From Muribaculaceae bacterium (GTDB lineage Bacteria; Bacteroidota; Bacteroidia; Bacteroidales; Muribaculaceae): 64,000 bases of DNA. The notes beneath the pieces are model-generated. The model saw only the letters and a program-made list of their open reading frames with translations. It was not told where the DNA came from and ran no database searches. Made by a program: the position numbers and the translations under genes. Below are positions 1 through 7,351 of the stretch, one piece after another (position 1 is the stretch's first letter; every line of letters begins with the position of its first letter). Location of the stretch: positions 1 to 64,000 of the forward strand of contig JAFTRI010000023.1 in assembly GCA_017462345.1 (NCBI GenBank), given 5' to 3'.

Positions 1-50
1 AAAATATTTAATTTTCAAGGACTTGTGGCTCGGAATAATCCGTTTGCCCA

Positions 51-58
51 TATCTTTG
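51..58 (+). promoter_or_regulatory. Promoter -7 element TATCTTTG of the first barrel gene
   Basis: The octamer matches the Bacteroidetes -7 consensus TAnnTTTG. It lies 26 bases before the ATG at 85 and downstream of a possible GTG start at 25, so the ATG is the likely start. Confidence 0.75.
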
Positions 59-84
59 TACAAAAATCTTCAAAAATAACAGCA

Positions 85-2154
85 ATGGATTACAGACGCA
101 TATACTTCACGTTGTTGCTGTCAATGTCAGTGGCAACTGTGGCATTTGCCGATGAAAGCGAAGCCGTAATGTCAGATACCCTCGACAATGTCGTAGTAAC
201 CGCAGAAAAACCACAAATCAAGGGTGCCGAGGGCACAATCGCTGTCGACTTGCCATCCATAGTCAAGGACAAGCCGGTCACAAATATACTTGAAGCTCTC
301 GGCTACCTCCCCGGAGCTGTTTCCAATAATGGCTACATAGGGCTTTCCGGGGCATCGAGTGTCACTATCCTCATCAACGGGGAGCTGACTAACATGCCGA
401 CAAACAACCTGTACCAACTTTTATATTCATTACCGGTGAGCAAGCTGAAAAATGTGGAGATAATGTACAGTGCGCCTGCCAAGTATCATGTGTCGGGAGC
501 GGTCATAAACGTGAACCTGAAGACGCCCAATGCCCTCGACGGCTTACTGGGGCAGGCCAAGATCGGATATATCGACAAGCATTATTCCTCGTGGGGCGGG
601 GCATTGTCAAGCATGTATTCGATAAGGAAATGGTCCTTTGACCTCAATTATTCGTTCAGTGATACGGAAGCGTGGAATCATACCGGAATATTTTCCAATC
701 ACGCCCTCAACGGACGGAAATGGCCGGTTACCGAAGATGACCGCACGAAGGGGAGCAATTTCAGGAATTCATTATATGCATCGGCCGGATATAAGTTCAG
801 TGCCAAGAGTGACATCAAGCTGACCTATAATATGCAATACCTTTCGGATGTCAAGAGTGCCACAACCGCAACCGGCACATTCGGCAGCACGGTCAACAAC
901 AGCGTATTCAACGAACCGCAGGCCTACCATAACATAGGGATAGTCTACCGCAGCCCGTTTGCCCTGAAAGTGAGTGCGGGCTATACCTCTTTTTTTGAGG
1001 ACAGAACCCGCACCCTGAGTTCATCGGATAACGGCACGGCATTATCCGTGTCGGATTCGGAGCAGAAAATAGACAAGCTGTATCTGTATCTCGATCAGAG
1101 CCATAAGGTCAAAGAGTGGGGCATCAATTATGGAGCAGGCTATATTTACACCAAGGACAACAGTGTACAGAACTACCGCCTCCCTTCCTTAGAGGTGTTT
1201 GACAGCCGTCTTGAAGAACATACGGCCAACGCGTATATCGGGACAAACCGCAGCTTCAAGTGGGGGCTGTCGTTTAACGCGTCGCTCAAGGGTGAATACT
1301 ACAGGATTGCCGACGCCGACAACTGGAAATTCGTGCCACAACTCGGTGTGACATATTACAAGACACCGGCGAGCATATTCCAGCTGAACTTCACAAGCAA
1401 GAAGATATACCCCTCTTACTGGGAGATGCACAACAGTATCAATTACCTGAATGACTACACCACAATAAAGGGGAATCCCGGTCTCCGCCCGTACACTGAC
1501 TACTCCGCACAGCTCTCATATATCTTCAAGCAGAAATACGTGGCCACACTATACTGCAACTATACCGATGACTACGCGGTACAGTTGCCCTACCAGTCAC
1601 CCGACGAGCTGAAGCTCATCTACCAGACAAGCAATTTCAATTATAACCGCATTCTCGGGTTGAATATCCACATCCCTGTCACGGTCAAGGATATATTCAA
1701 CTCCACGTTGAGCCTCAACGGCTATATCAACACCGTAAAGGCCGACAGATTCCATGACATTTCTTTTTTTAGGGAGAAAGGCGTATTCTATTCATCGCTG
1801 AAGAATACATTGAAATTCTCCAAAAACAGCCCTGTATCGTTATCGGTTGACGCAAGCTATATATCATCCTCATTACAGGGAATTGCCGACATGTCGGAAC
1901 TGTGGAGAGTGGATGCCGGCATCAAATGGACATTCTGCAAGAAAAATGCAGAGCTTGTCCTCCGCGCCGACGACATATTCAACAATTGGTCACCGACAAT
2001 GCGCATAGACCGCGGCAATCAGGATTTCCGCATGAAAGTGTATGACATGTCACGCAGTTTCTCCGTCACGTTCACTTACCGCTTCAACGGGTTCAAGCCA
2101 AAGGAAAACTCCGGTATCGACACCTCGCGTTTCGGGACGGATTCCAAGCATTGA
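85..2154 (+). CDS. Outer membrane beta-barrel protein with TonB-receptor-like plug
   Basis: The protein has 689 residues from the ATG at 85. It starts with a signal peptide (MDYRRIYFTLLLSMSVATVAFA, cleavage about residue 22). A plug-like region follows, with the ILINGEL and VEIMYSAPAKYHVSGAVINV motifs typical of the Bacteroidetes OMP_b-brl_3 group of TonB-dependent-like receptors. The rest is rich in alternating aromatic and polar strands and ends in a barrel. An in-frame GTG at 25 would add 20 residues but lies upstream of the -7 promoter box, so it was rejected. It probably sits in the outer membrane, for import or as a structural porin. The substrate cannot be read from the sequence. It appears monocistronic: the next gene has its own promoter. 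Confidence 0.85.
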   Translation: MDYRRIYFTLLLSMSVATVAFADESEAVMSDTLDNVVVTAEKPQIKGAEGTIAVDLPSIVKDKPVTNILEALGYLPGAVSNNGYIGLSGASSVTILINGELTNMPTNNLYQLLYSLPVSKLKNVEIMYSAPAKYHVSGAVINVNLKTPNALDGLLGQAKIGYIDKHYSSWGGALSSMYSIRKWSFDLNYSFSDTEAWNHTGIFSNHALNGRKWPVTEDDRTKGSNFRNSLYASAGYKFSAKSDIKLTYNMQYLSDVKSATTATGTFGSTVNNSVFNEPQAYHNIGIVYRSPFALKVSAGYTSFFEDRTRTLSSSDNGTALSVSDSEQKIDKLYLYLDQSHKVKEWGINYGAGYIYTKDNSVQNYRLPSLEVFDSRLEEHTANAYIGTNRSFKWGLSFNASLKGEYYRIADADNWKFVPQLGVTYYKTPASIFQLNFTSKKIYPSYWEMHNSINYLNDYTTIKGNPGLRPYTDYSAQLSYIFKQKYVATLYCNYTDDYAVQLPYQSPDELKLIYQTSNFNYNRILGLNIHIPVTVKDIFNSTLSLNGYINTVKADRFHDISFFREKGVFYSSLKNTLKFSKNSPVSLSVDASYISSSLQGIADMSELWRVDAGIKWTFCKKNAELVLRADDIFNNWSPTMRIDRGNQDFRMKVYDMSRSFSVTFTYRFNGFKPKENSGIDTSRFGTDSKH

Positions 2155-2200
2155 CGAGTCCCTGTATTATCCGGCAATTCCGATAATCGTGGAAAATACG

Positions 2201-2208
2201 TAACTTTG
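2201..2208 (+). promoter_or_regulatory. Promoter -7 element TAACTTTG before the helicase gene
   Basis: A perfect TAnnTTTG match ends 25 bases before the ATG at 2234, in the gap after the barrel gene. Confidence 0.75.
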
Positions 2209-2233
2209 GCAAAGTATTTACCTGTTTGACGGA

Positions 2234-3646
2234 ATGGATGCAAGAGAATTCGCAGTGAGAATAATGGACAATCTGCCATACGAGCCCAACGGGCAGCAGA
2301 TTCAATTGATCGCTGCGCTTGCGCGGTTCTGTTCCCCGTCATCGCCAAGCGATTCCTTGTTTCTCCTTAACGGTTATGCCGGAACGGGAAAGACATCGCT
2401 GACCGGAGCACTGGTCAAGGCACTTGCCGATGCCGGAGTCACGGCAGTGCTGCTTGCGCCCACCGGCCGGGCAGCAAAGGTGTTCGCATCGTTTGCGCAC
2501 CATACGGCCTACACTATACACCGCAAGATTTACCGTGCTTCCGCTGCGGGTGACAGCGGAAACCCCTCCATTGCCCAGATAAACGAGAACAAGCACCGCA
2601 ATGCGGTATTTATCGTCGACGAGGCTTCTATGATAGGCTCGGGCGGTGAATCAGGAAGTAACCTGCTTGAGGATCTTATCCACTATGTTTACACCGGTGA
2701 GAACTGCCGGATGATATTGCTGGGAGATACAGCCCAGCTCCCACCCGTGGGATGCGCAGAAAGTCCGGCAATGAGCGTCAACACGTTGCGGTCTTACGGC
2801 CTGCGTGTGACACGTGCCGTCCTGACCGAGACGGTGCGTCAGAGGAGAAGCTCGGGGATATTATTTAATGCGACATGGCTGCGGAGAGCCATGCGCACAG
2901 AGCCATTGCCTGAGCCGGAATTACATGTGTCGCGTTTTGACGATGTGGAGTCGCTATCAGGAGAGCTGCTTGCCGATTCCCTGAGTGACGACTACAGCAC
3001 TGACGGGATTCATGAGACGATAATGATAACCCGCTCCAACAAGCGTGCCACGCAGTTCAATCTTGCCATCCGCGCCAACATCCTGTACAGGGAGGAGGAA
3101 CTGTGCCGGGACGAGCTGTTGCTCATTGCCAAAAACAATTACCATTGGAGCTCAAAAATCAGAGGCCTTGATTTTATCGCCAACGGAGATACCGCTGTGG
3201 TAACCCACATATATGGCACTGAGGAGAAATACGGTTTCAGATTTGCCGATGTGACGCTGTCACTTCCTGACAGGGATATCGAACTTGACTGTAAAATCCT
3301 GCTCGACACACTCACATCGGAAACTCCGGGGCTCGATGCCGGACGCTTTGAGGAACTGTACAGGCAGTGCCTGTATGATCCCGACCTCTACGCGCCCGAC
3401 GCCGCAGTCACGACCCGTCTTAAAGGTGTAAAAAGCAGCCCTTATTTCAATGCCCTCCAGGTGAAATATGCCTATGCCGTCACCTGTCATAAGGCTCAAG
3501 GCGGACAATGGCGTAATGTGTATGTGGATATGGGCTATATCCCCCCGGAAGCTCAGGGCATGGAATTTTACCGATGGCTTTACACTGCCACATCGCGAGC
3601 CACGCACAGGCTGTACTATGTCAACCCCTCTGTTATTGAGAAATAA
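2234..3646 (+). CDS. ATP-dependent RecD-like DNA helicase
   Basis: This 470-residue superfamily 1 helicase has Walker A GYAGTGKTS at residues 47-55, Walker B with DEAS at 129-132, a GDTAQLPPVG motif near 164-173, and a C-terminal UvrD-like motif TCHKAQGGQW around residue 430 for strand contact. It resembles the stand-alone RecD/Dda-type AAA helicases common in Bacteroidales rather than RecD of RecBCD, since no recB or recC lies nearby. The expected role is ATP-driven unwinding in DNA repair or replication restart in the cytoplasm. The start is supported by a promoter box 25 bases upstream. Confidence 0.88.
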   Translation: MDAREFAVRIMDNLPYEPNGQQIQLIAALARFCSPSSPSDSLFLLNGYAGTGKTSLTGALVKALADAGVTAVLLAPTGRAAKVFASFAHHTAYTIHRKIYRASAAGDSGNPSIAQINENKHRNAVFIVDEASMIGSGGESGSNLLEDLIHYVYTGENCRMILLGDTAQLPPVGCAESPAMSVNTLRSYGLRVTRAVLTETVRQRRSSGILFNATWLRRAMRTEPLPEPELHVSRFDDVESLSGELLADSLSDDYSTDGIHETIMITRSNKRATQFNLAIRANILYREEELCRDELLLIAKNNYHWSSKIRGLDFIANGDTAVVTHIYGTEEKYGFRFADVTLSLPDRDIELDCKILLDTLTSETPGLDAGRFEELYRQCLYDPDLYAPDAAVTTRLKGVKSSPYFNALQVKYAYAVTCHKAQGGQWRNVYVDMGYIPPEAQGMEFYRWLYTATSRATHRLYYVNPSVIEK

Positions 3647-3679
3647 TGGCCGCACGTTGTATGGCTACAGAATTTTACA

Positions 3680-3687
3680 TACTTTTG
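3680..3687 (+). promoter_or_regulatory. Promoter -7 element TACTTTTG before the LOG-family gene
   Basis: This TAnnTTTG match lies 26 bases before the ATG at 3714. It excludes the longer in-frame reading that begins inside the helicase gene. Confidence 0.75.
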
Positions 3688-3713
3688 TAAATTGTCAACA
3701 ATCATTTCAGGAA

Positions 3714-4280
3714 ATGAGAATAGCCGTCTACTGTTCATCCAGAGAAAACATCCCGCAATCCTATAGGGATGATGCCGCAATCATCGGCAATTATATCGGC
3801 AGCCACCGGCATACGCTTATATATGGAGGGATAGGATCAGGGCTCATGGAAACGGTATCGGTTGCCGCACACGCGACCGGAGCACGTGTCGTAGGAATTG
3901 TCCCTGTCACAAAGAAGCACTTGTGCCACGGAGTGAATGACGAGAATATCCTTGCCTGTAACCTCAGCGACCGTAAAGCGAAGATGATACAGCTGGGGGA
4001 ACAGTTTATCGTTTTACCCGGAGGCTATGGGACACTCGACGAAATGGTTTCGACGTTCTCGTCGCTAACATTTACCGGTGATGAGGAAAAACACATCATC
4101 ATGCTTGACAAGGACGGGCTATTCGAGCCCATATTGTCCCAGCTGCAGCTCATGACCGGGAAGGGGCTGATGTCGGGGGACAGCCTGTCACGTATCATGG
4201 TTGCCGATTCGGCTCACGAATGCTGCAAAATGATAGAGGACATCTGCCGGTTACAAAATGACAAAAATCCATCGTTATGA
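3714..4280 (+). CDS. LOG family protein, nucleotide 5'-monophosphate phosphoribohydrolase
   Basis: The start was placed at 3714 (MRIAVYCSSR), giving 188 residues, the usual length for the family. The family signature PGGYGTLDE is at residues 102-110 and SDRKAKM at 85-91. Together they form the nucleotide pocket of LOG/YgdA-type lysine-decarboxylase-fold proteins, which cleave nucleoside monophosphates to the base and ribose 5-phosphate. The stop overlaps the start of the adenosyltransferase gene by four bases (ATGA), indicating translational coupling. The link between the two functions is unclear. Confidence 0.88.
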   Translation: MRIAVYCSSRENIPQSYRDDAAIIGNYIGSHRHTLIYGGIGSGLMETVSVAAHATGARVVGIVPVTKKHLCHGVNDENILACNLSDRKAKMIQLGEQFIVLPGGYGTLDEMVSTFSSLTFTGDEEKHIIMLDKDGLFEPILSQLQLMTGKGLMSGDSLSRIMVADSAHECCKMIEDICRLQNDKNPSL

Positions 4281-4843
4281 AGAAAAGTATTATATACACT
4301 TGCACCGGTGATGCCGGAACCACCTCTCTGGTCGGAGGGAAACGGGTAAAAAAGAATAATATACGCCTTGAGGCATACGGAACTGTCGACGAGCTGAACT
4401 CCTACGTCGGACTGCTTGCATCGGCACAGGATATTCCGGATGATACCGCATCATTGTTTGGATTCATCCAGAATAAGCTGTTCAACATCGGAGCATACCT
4501 TGCGACCGACAACCCCGATGGCGATGCCGAGCTGAAAGGCTTGACGCAGGCTGACACAAGACGGCTTGAAACCGCGATAGACACCATCGATGAACAGTTG
4601 CCTCAGCTTAATAACTTTGTGCTTCCCGGAGGCTCACGCGAATCGGCTCTTGCTCACGTGTGCCGGACGGTATGCCGGCGGTGTGAACGCTGCATCATCA
4701 ACCTTTCCGAGACTGTAACGGTTGACACTGAAGTGATGAGATTTGTAAACCGGTTATCAGACTTTTTCTTCGTTTTCGCACGTTATAACAATATAAGAAA
4801 CAACATTGAAGAAATATTTTGGAATAAAGATTGTCAGTTATAG
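4277..4843 (+). CDS. PduO-type cob(I)alamin adenosyltransferase
   Basis: The 188-residue protein has the PduO-type signature TCTGDAGTTSL at residues 9-19, the YGTVDELNS segment, and the C-terminal RTVCRRCER and FVNRLSDFFFV helices that bind ATP and corrinoid. It transfers the adenosyl group of ATP to cob(I)alamin, making adenosylcobalamin for enzymes such as methylmalonyl-CoA mutase. It overlaps the LOG gene by four bases. No other cobalamin gene is nearby, which fits salvage from imported corrinoids. Confidence 0.92.
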   Translation: MKKSIIYTCTGDAGTTSLVGGKRVKKNNIRLEAYGTVDELNSYVGLLASAQDIPDDTASLFGFIQNKLFNIGAYLATDNPDGDAELKGLTQADTRRLETAIDTIDEQLPQLNNFVLPGGSRESALAHVCRTVCRRCERCIINLSETVTVDTEVMRFVNRLSDFFFVFARYNNIRNNIEEIFWNKDCQL

Positions 4844-4852
4844 GAAATTGAC

Positions 4853-4860
4853 TACTTTTG
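4853..4860 (+). promoter_or_regulatory. Promoter -7 element TACTTTTG before the DUF2795 gene
   Basis: This TAnnTTTG match ends 50 bases before the ATG at 4911 and gives a short 5' leader. Confidence 0.7.
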
Positions 4861-4910
4861 CGGACGTTTTCTAATATAACAACAAATAACATTCTAAATA
4901 CCTGATAGCT

Positions 4911-5132
4911 ATGTATTGGACACTTGAATTGGCATCAAAGCTCGAGGATGCTCCATGGCCCGCAACCAAAGAAGAACTTATTGACTATGCAATGCGTTCC
5001 GGAGCGCCTCTCGAAGTAATAGAGAATCTTCAGGAAATGGAAGATGAAGGAGACACCTACGAATGTATCGAAGACATCTGGCCTGACTATCCCAGCAAGG
5101 AGGACTTCTTCTTCAATGAGGATGAGTATTGA
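4911..5132 (+). CDS. DUF2795 domain protein
   Basis: This small acidic protein of 73 residues contains the WPATKEELIDYA and PLEVIENLQEMEDEGDTYE segments typical of Bacteroidetes DUF2795 proteins. There is no signal peptide or membrane segment, so it is probably cytoplasmic. The family has no established biochemical role. It is followed by a strong intrinsic terminator, so it forms a one-gene transcript. Confidence 0.85.
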   Translation: MYWTLELASKLEDAPWPATKEELIDYAMRSGAPLEVIENLQEMEDEGDTYECIEDIWPDYPSKEDFFFNEDEY

Positions 5133-5176
5133 TATGGAGTCCATCCGACCTTAAGACCGAAACAACTATCACACAA

Positions 5177-5217
5177 GCGATTGGCAAATAGATAAATAAC
5201 CTTGCCAATCGCTTTTT
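5177..5217 (+). terminator. Intrinsic terminator after the DUF2795 gene
   Basis: A perfect 11-bp stem (GCGATTGGCAA at 5177-5187 with TTGCCAATCGC at 5202-5212) is followed by TTTTT. It marks the last clearly native sequence before the island. Confidence 0.9.
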
Positions 5218-5602
5218 GTATTCTTTTATCGCAAAATAAACTTGTCTATTTTTATTAAATTGCACCATAATCTGATATTGGCGAGTATCAAAAAGAGCAA
5301 ATATAAGGCAACCCCAAAATGCTCAATCTGAAAGGGAGAGTGAAAACCTCTTTTTTCGCCTGCTTATTAGTATCAAATTATGGTTCAATAGTTATCATCT
5401 TATCGGTCTGCTCCTCTCCCGGCATATATTCACTGAACGCTTTCCGATAAGCTGCTCCGGCTACCTATATCCCAACCGGGCAGATTTCACCAACGCCATT
5501 AACCACCCACCAAACTATCAATATTCATCGACAAATTACACAGTTAAAGATAATCAGTATCGCAATTGTTAAATATTCATTGTCAAATCCCCAATTTATA
5601 GT
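5218..5602. other. Gene-free left junction of the island, with IS-like remnant
   Basis: No complete gene is seen. An imperfect inverted repeat (5261-5281 with 5367-5387, about 16 of 21 matching) starts TGCACCATAAT and could be a worn insertion-sequence end. On the minus strand, 5378-5464 is open for 28 codons, ending AFSEYMPGEEQTDKMITIEP, and could be the C-terminal remnant of a lost gene. The left 90-bp repeat (5391-5480) overlaps this. The remainder to the promoter at 5603 is AT-rich. Confidence 0.45.
5391..5480 (+). repeat. Left 90-bp direct repeat flanking the peptide island
   Basis: The same 90 bases recur at 11798-11887 in the same orientation, 6407 bp away, with one mismatch (A at 5474, G at 11881). 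It starts GTTATCATCTTATCGG. Each copy contains an 8-bp inverted pair CTTATCGG/CCGATAAG. The two copies bracket an AT-rich block, suggesting an integration or recombination event. Confidence 0.93.
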
Positions 5603-5610
5603 TACATTTG
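5603..5610 (+). promoter_or_regulatory. Promoter -7 element TACATTTG of the peptide operon
   Basis: A perfect TAnnTTTG match lies 80 bases before the precursor ATG, with a TTG about 20 bases upstream as a possible -33 element. It is the only clear promoter found ahead of the closely packed peptide genes. Confidence 0.7.
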
Positions 5611-5690
5611 CATCATACATCACAATATCACAAAATATAACATCAGAATACACTTTTACCCATTGATCATTATTAAGCCCATACTTTAAT

Positions 5691-5951
5691 ATGGAAAAAC
5701 TTCAAATTGAGCCTATAGATCTAAAAGAGTTAGAACAAATCAAAGGCGGAATCTCAATAAAAGGCTGCCTAATTGCAAACGGGAAATGCACCGAAGGTGG
5801 CTGTGGCATTGCCAACGGGAAATGTTACCTTAAACCCACAGAACCTGTTCCAGATCCGGTTGATCCTGTAGACCCTATTGAACCGGTAGAGCCAGTCGAG
5901 CCAGTCGAGCCAGTCGAGCCAGTCGAGCCTATCGAACCCATTAAACCTTAG
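5691..5951 (+). CDS. RiPP precursor peptide, double-glycine leader, C-x6-C repeats and VEP tail
   Basis: The peptide has 86 residues. The leader, residues 1-20, ends LEQIKGG like GG-type leaders cut by C39 peptidases. The putative core holds two near-identical units, GCLIANGKC (25-33) and GCGIANGKC (37-45), so four cysteines in two C-x6-C pairs. A tail from residue 52 consists of about a dozen V/I-E/D-P triplets. The gene is directly followed by a radical SAM/SPASM enzyme, an outer-membrane barrel and a C39 ABC exporter, the expected maturation and export set. It resembles the Bacteroidales GG-leader natural product precursors in the leader, but I do not recognise this core. The nature of any crosslink (for example thioether) is inference. 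Confidence 0.82.
   Translation: MEKLQIEPIDLKELEQIKGGISIKGCLIANGKCTEGGCGIANGKCYLKPTEPVPDPVDPVDPIEPVEPVEPVEPVEPVEPIEPIKP
5889..5933 (+). repeat. 9-bp tandem repeat in the precursor gene
   Basis: Four perfect copies of GAGCCAGTC and a fifth diverged copy encode consecutive Glu-Pro-Val/Ile triplets. In-frame slippage would lengthen or shorten the tail without breaking the reading frame. Confidence 0.9.
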
Positions 5952-6004
5952 CTGTAGATATTTATAAACATATCTATAGATATGTTTATAACAATCGTAT
6001 TAGC

Positions 6005-7351
6005 ATGACAAATATTGTACTTTTGAATAGAGGCAGACAATACTGTATTTTTAATACGGAGGACTTTTCTCTTTTTAAAATAAATGAATTTTCATATAAA
6101 CTCTTAAATCACTTTATTAAGTATCAAAATATAGCACAAACTGCATCTAAATTCAATATCTCTGAAAACGAGCTCATCACAACTCTTTCCGTTATAGGAT
6201 TTAACGCACATATCCACTCACAACGCGACAACAACATTATTAAGCATAATAGAAAAATTGAACGTATAACTCTGCACATCTCCAATGATTGCAACTTACG
6301 GTGCAAATATTGTTATGCCAATGGAGGTTCATACGGTAAAGTACGCAACATGATGACACCCTCAACAGCCTTACAATTCGTTGACTATTGCTGCAAAAAT
6401 TTTGATACTATAGAAAATATCGTATTCTTTGGAGGAGAACCGTTCCTAAATTGCTCCGTTATTGAATTGGTTTGTAAAAGTTTTCAGGAGAAGTATAATC
6501 ACGGATTGCTAAAGTACATGCCAAAATTCGGAGCCATAACAAACGGGACTATTATATCAGACAATGTATTCAATGTTATCCAAAAATATTTCTCGTTTAT
6601 AACCATTAGTGCAGATGGACCAAAAGAGATAAATGACCTCAACCGAGTCTCGCAAAACGGCAAAGGCAGTTTTGATACTATTGACCGTTTTATTCGACAA
6701 ATTTCGAGATTCAATAATCTTCACATTGGAATCGAATCCACTTTCACCTATCAGCACATAAAATTGGGATATTCACGAGAAATGATTCGGAATTTCTTTA
6801 TAGACAGATATGGCATATCCGCTGATATAATCGATGAAATAAGTTTAGATGAGGAAAACATGGGTACAGACAACATGCAAAAACCAGAGGATTCAATATG
6901 GTTCAACAGCATATTATCTACCATTGTTAACAAAAAAAGCGAATCCAAATGTCAAATATTACACTCTACTTTTGCCATATCAACAGACGGTCAAATATAT
7001 CCATGCCACATGAATATTGGCGATGGGATAAAGCCTGTTGCCTCTATTTGGGGTTCAATAAACGACATTGACAAAAATCTGGAGAATAATACGACCTATA
7101 GTCTAAAAAACAATCCTACATGCCTAAACTGTTGGGCAAAAAATCTGTGTGGAGGATGCTCCAGAATTTGGTTTTTCGATAAAATAAAAAATACATATAG
7201 CGATATACCCAACAAAAACAAATGCACTGAATTCAAAAGAATCGCGGAACAAGCATTATTGAAAATCTGTGAAATCAGGACTACTCCAACAAAATGGCAA
7301 AAGTTACTCTACTCAATAAATCCACAACGTAATTTTTTAATCACACCATGA
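6005..7351 (+). CDS. Radical SAM/SPASM peptide maturase
   Basis: This 448-residue enzyme has the radical SAM cluster motif CNLRCKYC (Cys96, Cys100, Cys103) and a FFGGEPF motif for S-adenosylmethionine contact. The C-terminal SPASM region has a C-x12-G-x4-C element (CQIL...DGQIYPC), then CLNCWAKNLCGGC and a final Cys in NKNKC, enough to bind auxiliary iron-sulfur clusters. The N-terminal 85 residues resemble a peptide-recognition region. It most likely installs crosslinks on the upstream precursor. The gene starts 53 bases after the precursor stop and overlaps the next gene by four bases. Base composition is clearly more AT-rich than the flanking chromosome. Confidence 0.9.
   Translation: MTNIVLLNRGRQYCIFNTEDFSLFKINEFSYKLLNHFIKYQNIAQTASKFNISENELITTLSVIGFNAHIHSQRDNNIIKHNRKIERITLHISNDCNLRCKYCYANGGSYGKVRNMMTPSTALQFVDYCCKNFDTIENIVFFGGEPFLNCSVIELVCKSFQEKYNHGLLKYMPKFGAITNGTIISDNVFNVIQKYFSFITISADGPKEINDLNRVSQNGKGSFDTIDRFIRQISRFNNLHIGIESTFTYQHIKLGYSREMIRNFFIDRYGISADIIDEISLDEENMGTDNMQKPEDSIWFNSILSTIVNKKSESKCQILHSTFAISTDGQIYPCHMNIGDGIKPVASIWGSINDIDKNLENNTTYSLKNNPTCLNCWAKNLCGGCSRIWFFDKIKNTYSDIPNKNKCTEFKRIAEQALLKICEIRTTPTKWQKLLYSINPQRNFLITP

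Noticed and set aside
25..84. GTG start for the first barrel gene
   Set aside because: The promoter box at 51-58 lies inside this stretch, and the ATG at 85 begins a good signal peptide.
3468..3713. Longer N-terminus for the LOG-family protein
   Set aside because: It overlaps the helicase gene and precedes the promoter box at 3680; the family begins at MRIAVYCSS.
5261..5387. Inverted repeat considered as a second invertible promoter
   Set aside because: Arms are imperfect, there is no TAnnTTTG box facing a gene start inside, and the sequence differs from the 18-bp arms at 61251.
5889..5933. Short tandem repeats as a CRISPR-like array
   Set aside because: Units are 9 bp without spacers and encode in-frame Glu-Pro-Val.
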